A stretch of 64,000 nucleotides of DNA from Halonatronomonas sp964558325 (GTDB lineage Bacteria; Bacillota; Halanaerobiia; Halanaerobiales; Halarsenatibacteraceae). The stretch is taken from positions 56,465 to 120,464 of the forward strand of contig CAZLCX010000004.1 in NCBI GenBank assembly GCA_964558325.1, read 5' to 3'. The translations under genes and the position numbers were made by a program. The notes beneath the pieces are model-generated. The model saw only the letters and a program-made list of their open reading frames with translations. It was not told the origin of the DNA and searched no databases. Each line of letters starts with the position of its first letter. Within the stretch, counting starts at the first letter, position 1. Positions 62,234 through 64,000 of the stretch are shown one piece after another.

Positions 62234-62783
62234 AATTATCAATCCCTTTATTTTCAATCTCACACATTAAGTCTTCCATATACCACCCTGAAACATTATG
62301 GGCAGCATCACTTGTTAAAGCATGAACCACAAGTTCATCCTCGACCAGGTAAACACTAATTGTTCCTGGGGTTAAAGTAATCGTATTAGCGTAAAGAACT
62401 CTACTTAATTTTTTTTCAGGTCTCAATTTTATACATATAAAAGTTGGTTCAATAGGCATTTTAGGAGATAAAACAATTTTAGCTACCTCAATATTAGCCA
62501 CTACCATTTCTAAAACAAACCTATAAAAATAATGAATTAACTTCAAAAAATTTTTTCTAGTAATTAAAAAAGCCTGTATATCACTTAACATAAAGTGACC
62601 CCAGTAGGTAGTTATCAAGAAAGATAAAATTATACCAACAGTGAGCTGTTGCCAATCAAAACCTTCTATTAAAATAATCCAGAAAATTATTAAGGCAACA
62701 GCCCATCTAATTTTTATCCTTCTCTGGAGATAACTACTTAAAACTTTAAAGTTTCTTTTTAATGAAAGCAGTATTCTCTCCAT
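62223..62783 (-). CDS. MrpE/MnhE-like antiporter subunit
   Basis: This 186-residue protein has two N-terminal membrane helices and a soluble C-terminal domain. KIVLSPKMPIEPTFICIKL and YANTITLTPGTISVYLVEDELVVHAL are the MnhE blocks. MrpE/MbhA is an assembly and interface subunit. GAGGGG precedes the ATG. It lies 14 nt after the RnfA-like gene, with no terminator or promoter apparent between the Rnf-like and Mrp parts. Confidence 0.94.
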   Translation of the reverse strand: MERILLSLKRNFKVLSSYLQRRIKIRWAVALIIFWIILIEGFDWQQLTVGIILSFLITTYWGHFMLSDIQAFLITRKNFLKLIHYFYRFVLEMVVANIEVAKIVLSPKMPIEPTFICIKLRPEKKLSRVLYANTITLTPGTISVYLVEDELVVHALTSDAAHNVSGWYMEDLMCEIENKGIDNYEF

Positions 62784-62797
62784 TTATTTCCCCTCAT

Positions 62798-63352
62798 TTA
62801 ATATAAGAATGAAAATCCAGCAACTCCCATTGCAGCTATTCCTAATCCAATCAAAATAGCAGGAGCTAATTTGAAAATATCATTTGCTTCAGAAATCCTC
62901 ATTTGTTCTTTTAATGTTGCAATTAAAACAAAGGCAATATAAAATCCTATTGCATTTGCAAATACAGTAATCATCATATCACTAAAAACTAAATCTCTTT
63001 CTAATATTAACCATTGAAAGCCAACCAGGGTAGGCAAAAACAAAAAGAGTTTAGGTAATCCATAAAAATCTCCTTTAAGCTCACCAAGATACTGAAGTAT
63101 TATTATAATACCAAGAGATATCAGGAAAAAAACCCAGGCTGCTAAAAATTCAAATTCAATTCCTATTGCATCTACAATAATCCAACCAAATATTCCAGCA
63201 AAGAATACTGCAAAAGCAAATTTAACTCCTTTTATTAATGAAGGCCTTACTCTATCTGTTTCTACAAAGGAGACCAAAACCCCTAAAGAATAAATTAACA
63301 CCATATTGTTCGGCAAAATATTCTCGAGAAATAATCCAAATGTTTCATTCAT
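62798..63352 (-). CDS. RnfA/NqrE-like membrane subunit without cysteines
   Basis: This 184-residue protein has six membrane helices and aligns by eye with RnfA/RsxA from end to end. ILPNNMVLIYSLGVL corresponds to LVNNFVLVKFLGLCP, and FANAIGFYIAFVLIATLKEQMRISEA with APAILIGLGIAAMGVAGFS to the C-terminal half. In RnfA/NqrE two cysteines, one in LGLCP and one in TNCA, hold half of an intramembrane [2Fe-2S] cluster. Here the whole protein has no cysteine. It overlaps the RnfE-like gene by 8 nt. A redox-silent derivative is the best inference. Confidence 0.85.
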   Translation of the reverse strand: MNETFGLFLENILPNNMVLIYSLGVLVSFVETDRVRPSLIKGVKFAFAVFFAGIFGWIIVDAIGIEFEFLAAWVFFLISLGIIIILQYLGELKGDFYGLPKLFLFLPTLVGFQWLILERDLVFSDMMITVFANAIGFYIAFVLIATLKEQMRISEANDIFKLAPAILIGLGIAAMGVAGFSFLY

Positions 63353-63938
63353 TATTATCGTCCCCCTCTAAAGCAAATAAACCTGCATCAACCTTATCCA
63401 AGCTAATTAAAAATCTAAATAAAATCCAAACAGAACCTAAAATTATAAAAGCGCCAGCAGAACCCTCAAAAGCACTTAAAGGAGCAAAACCAACTGCATA
63501 CAATTCAAATCCTAAAATAGACCCAAAACCTATTAACTCTCTAAAGAAAGCAACAATAAAGATTATTATAAAAAATATATTAACCCTTTTCCAAAATTGT
63601 GCTAAAGAAACATCTTCTTTACAAGCATAATAAGTAAGAGGAGTAACACCTATTAATAATATATATAACCCTGTATATTGATAAACATTTGGATATAAAA
63701 AAGCAACTAAAAGATACGCTATATAGCTAAGTGACACTCCAAACGCTGAATAGATAACCCAATTTGCATTACCTAATTTCTCAAAACTAATAACCTTTGA
63801 AACTAACCGTGAAATCAATGAAACTAAAATTAAAACTACCGTTATCACAATTGCTGATTTTATATTTCTGCTTCCTCCCAGAATGGGGAGCAGGCCTAAT
63901 AATACGACCTGCTCAAATATATTTCTAAATTTAGGCAT
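63345..63938 (-). CDS. RnfE/NqrD-like membrane subunit lacking one cluster cysteine
   Basis: This 197-residue protein has about six membrane helices and matches RnfE/RsxE at LLGLLPILGG (LLGLCPLLAV in RsxE), TPLTYYACKEDVSLAQFW (IPLIVTNCIVVGRAEAF) and FFRELIGFGSILG (LREIIGNGTLFG). The first cluster cysteine is replaced by Leu; the second, in YYAC, remains. A C-terminal helix (about 160-180) ends in an acidic tail. GGCGGG lies 8 nt before the ATG. The order E then A matches rnfGEA order in standard operons. Confidence 0.83.
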   Translation of the reverse strand: MPKFRNIFEQVVLLGLLPILGGSRNIKSAIVITVVLILVSLISRLVSKVISFEKLGNANWVIYSAFGVSLSYIAYLLVAFLYPNVYQYTGLYILLIGVTPLTYYACKEDVSLAQFWKRVNIFFIIIFIVAFFRELIGFGSILGFELYAVGFAPLSAFEGSAGAFIILGSVWILFRFLISLDKVDAGLFALEGDDNNE

Positions 63939-63961
63939 CTAATAATCCCGCCTTTCCTTTT

Positions 63962-64000
63962 TTATTTAACAGCATTATTTAACACTTCCTCTAACGCCTC
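63962..64000 (-). CDS. C-terminal end of an unidentified protein, cut by window edge
   Basis: Only the last 12 codons and stop are inside the window, reading EALEEVLNNAVK. The gene is in the same direction, 23 nt before the RnfE-like gene. In standard rnfCDGEAB operons the preceding gene is rnfG, whose C-terminus is also a short polar helix, but the fragment is too short to identify. Confidence 0.5.
   Translation of the reverse strand, partial: EALEEVLNNAVK

Overview
The window looks like chromosome from a low-GC, Gram-positive-lineage bacterium that still has an outer membrane, most probably a halophilic anaerobe of the Halanaerobiales type. This rests on gene content, not on a database match. 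Firmicutes-style features are T-box leaders in front of pheST and thrS, an L20-type leader in front of infC-rpmI-rplT, and a division cluster that runs on into sepF-yggT-ylmH-divIVA. Diderm features are exbB-exbD-tonB and an SLH coiled-coil protein. The large Mrp-type cation antiporter operon suits a salt- or alkali-adapted cell. Almost everything is on the minus strand. TTG is used as a start codon unusually often.

Layout. 1-6042: polX (cut by the window edge), cvpA, zapA, pheT and pheS behind a Phe T-box. 6064-8338: an rRNA methyltransferase gene, then rplT, rpmI and infC; infC appears to start at ATC. 8352-13630: thrS with a Thr T-box, then purH and purB. 13677-17810: tRNA-Leu(GAG), a DUF1576 membrane protein with a small partner, a tract of 11-bp repeats, an acetamidase/formamidase and a DegV protein. 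17802-43448: a long minus-strand run that holds the dcw cluster (mraZ-rsmH-ftsL-pbp-murE-murF-mraY-murD-ftsW-murG-murC-ftsQ-ftsA-ftsZ), followed by nrdR, pgeF, an HlyD-like gene, yggS, sepF, yggT, ylmH, divIVA, glsA, a lipoprotein, a DUF2007 protein, lspA, an RluA-family synthase and a type II pantothenate kinase. murB is not in the cluster. 43449-43985: an MraZ operator, a terminator and a 100-N assembly gap inside an 11-bp periodic repeat. 43986-50517: ddl, trpS and a divergent pair of type IIA topoisomerase genes. 50624-56243: an envelope cluster, exbB-exbD-tonB, a secreted 672-residue protein, an SLH coiled-coil protein and a SleB-like hydrolase. 56454-64000: a Mrp/Mbh-type antiporter module that continues directly into RnfA- and RnfE-like genes and runs off the window.

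The most unusual system is this last operon. A complete Mrp/Mbh-type ion-translocating module (E, F, G, MbhD, MbhE, B, C, D and a NuoL/MrpA-like subunit) is joined by overlapping or closely spaced genes to an RnfA/RnfE-like pair. That pair has lost three of the four cysteines that normally hold the intramembrane [2Fe-2S] cluster. The NuoL-like subunit also carries a 26-residue tandem repeat in what is probably its lateral-helix region. Other points of note are the 11-bp helically phased repeats, a topoisomerase A subunit with Asn at both main quinolone-determining positions and no canonical GyrA box, an infC that probably starts at ATC, and an acidic-repeat TonB.
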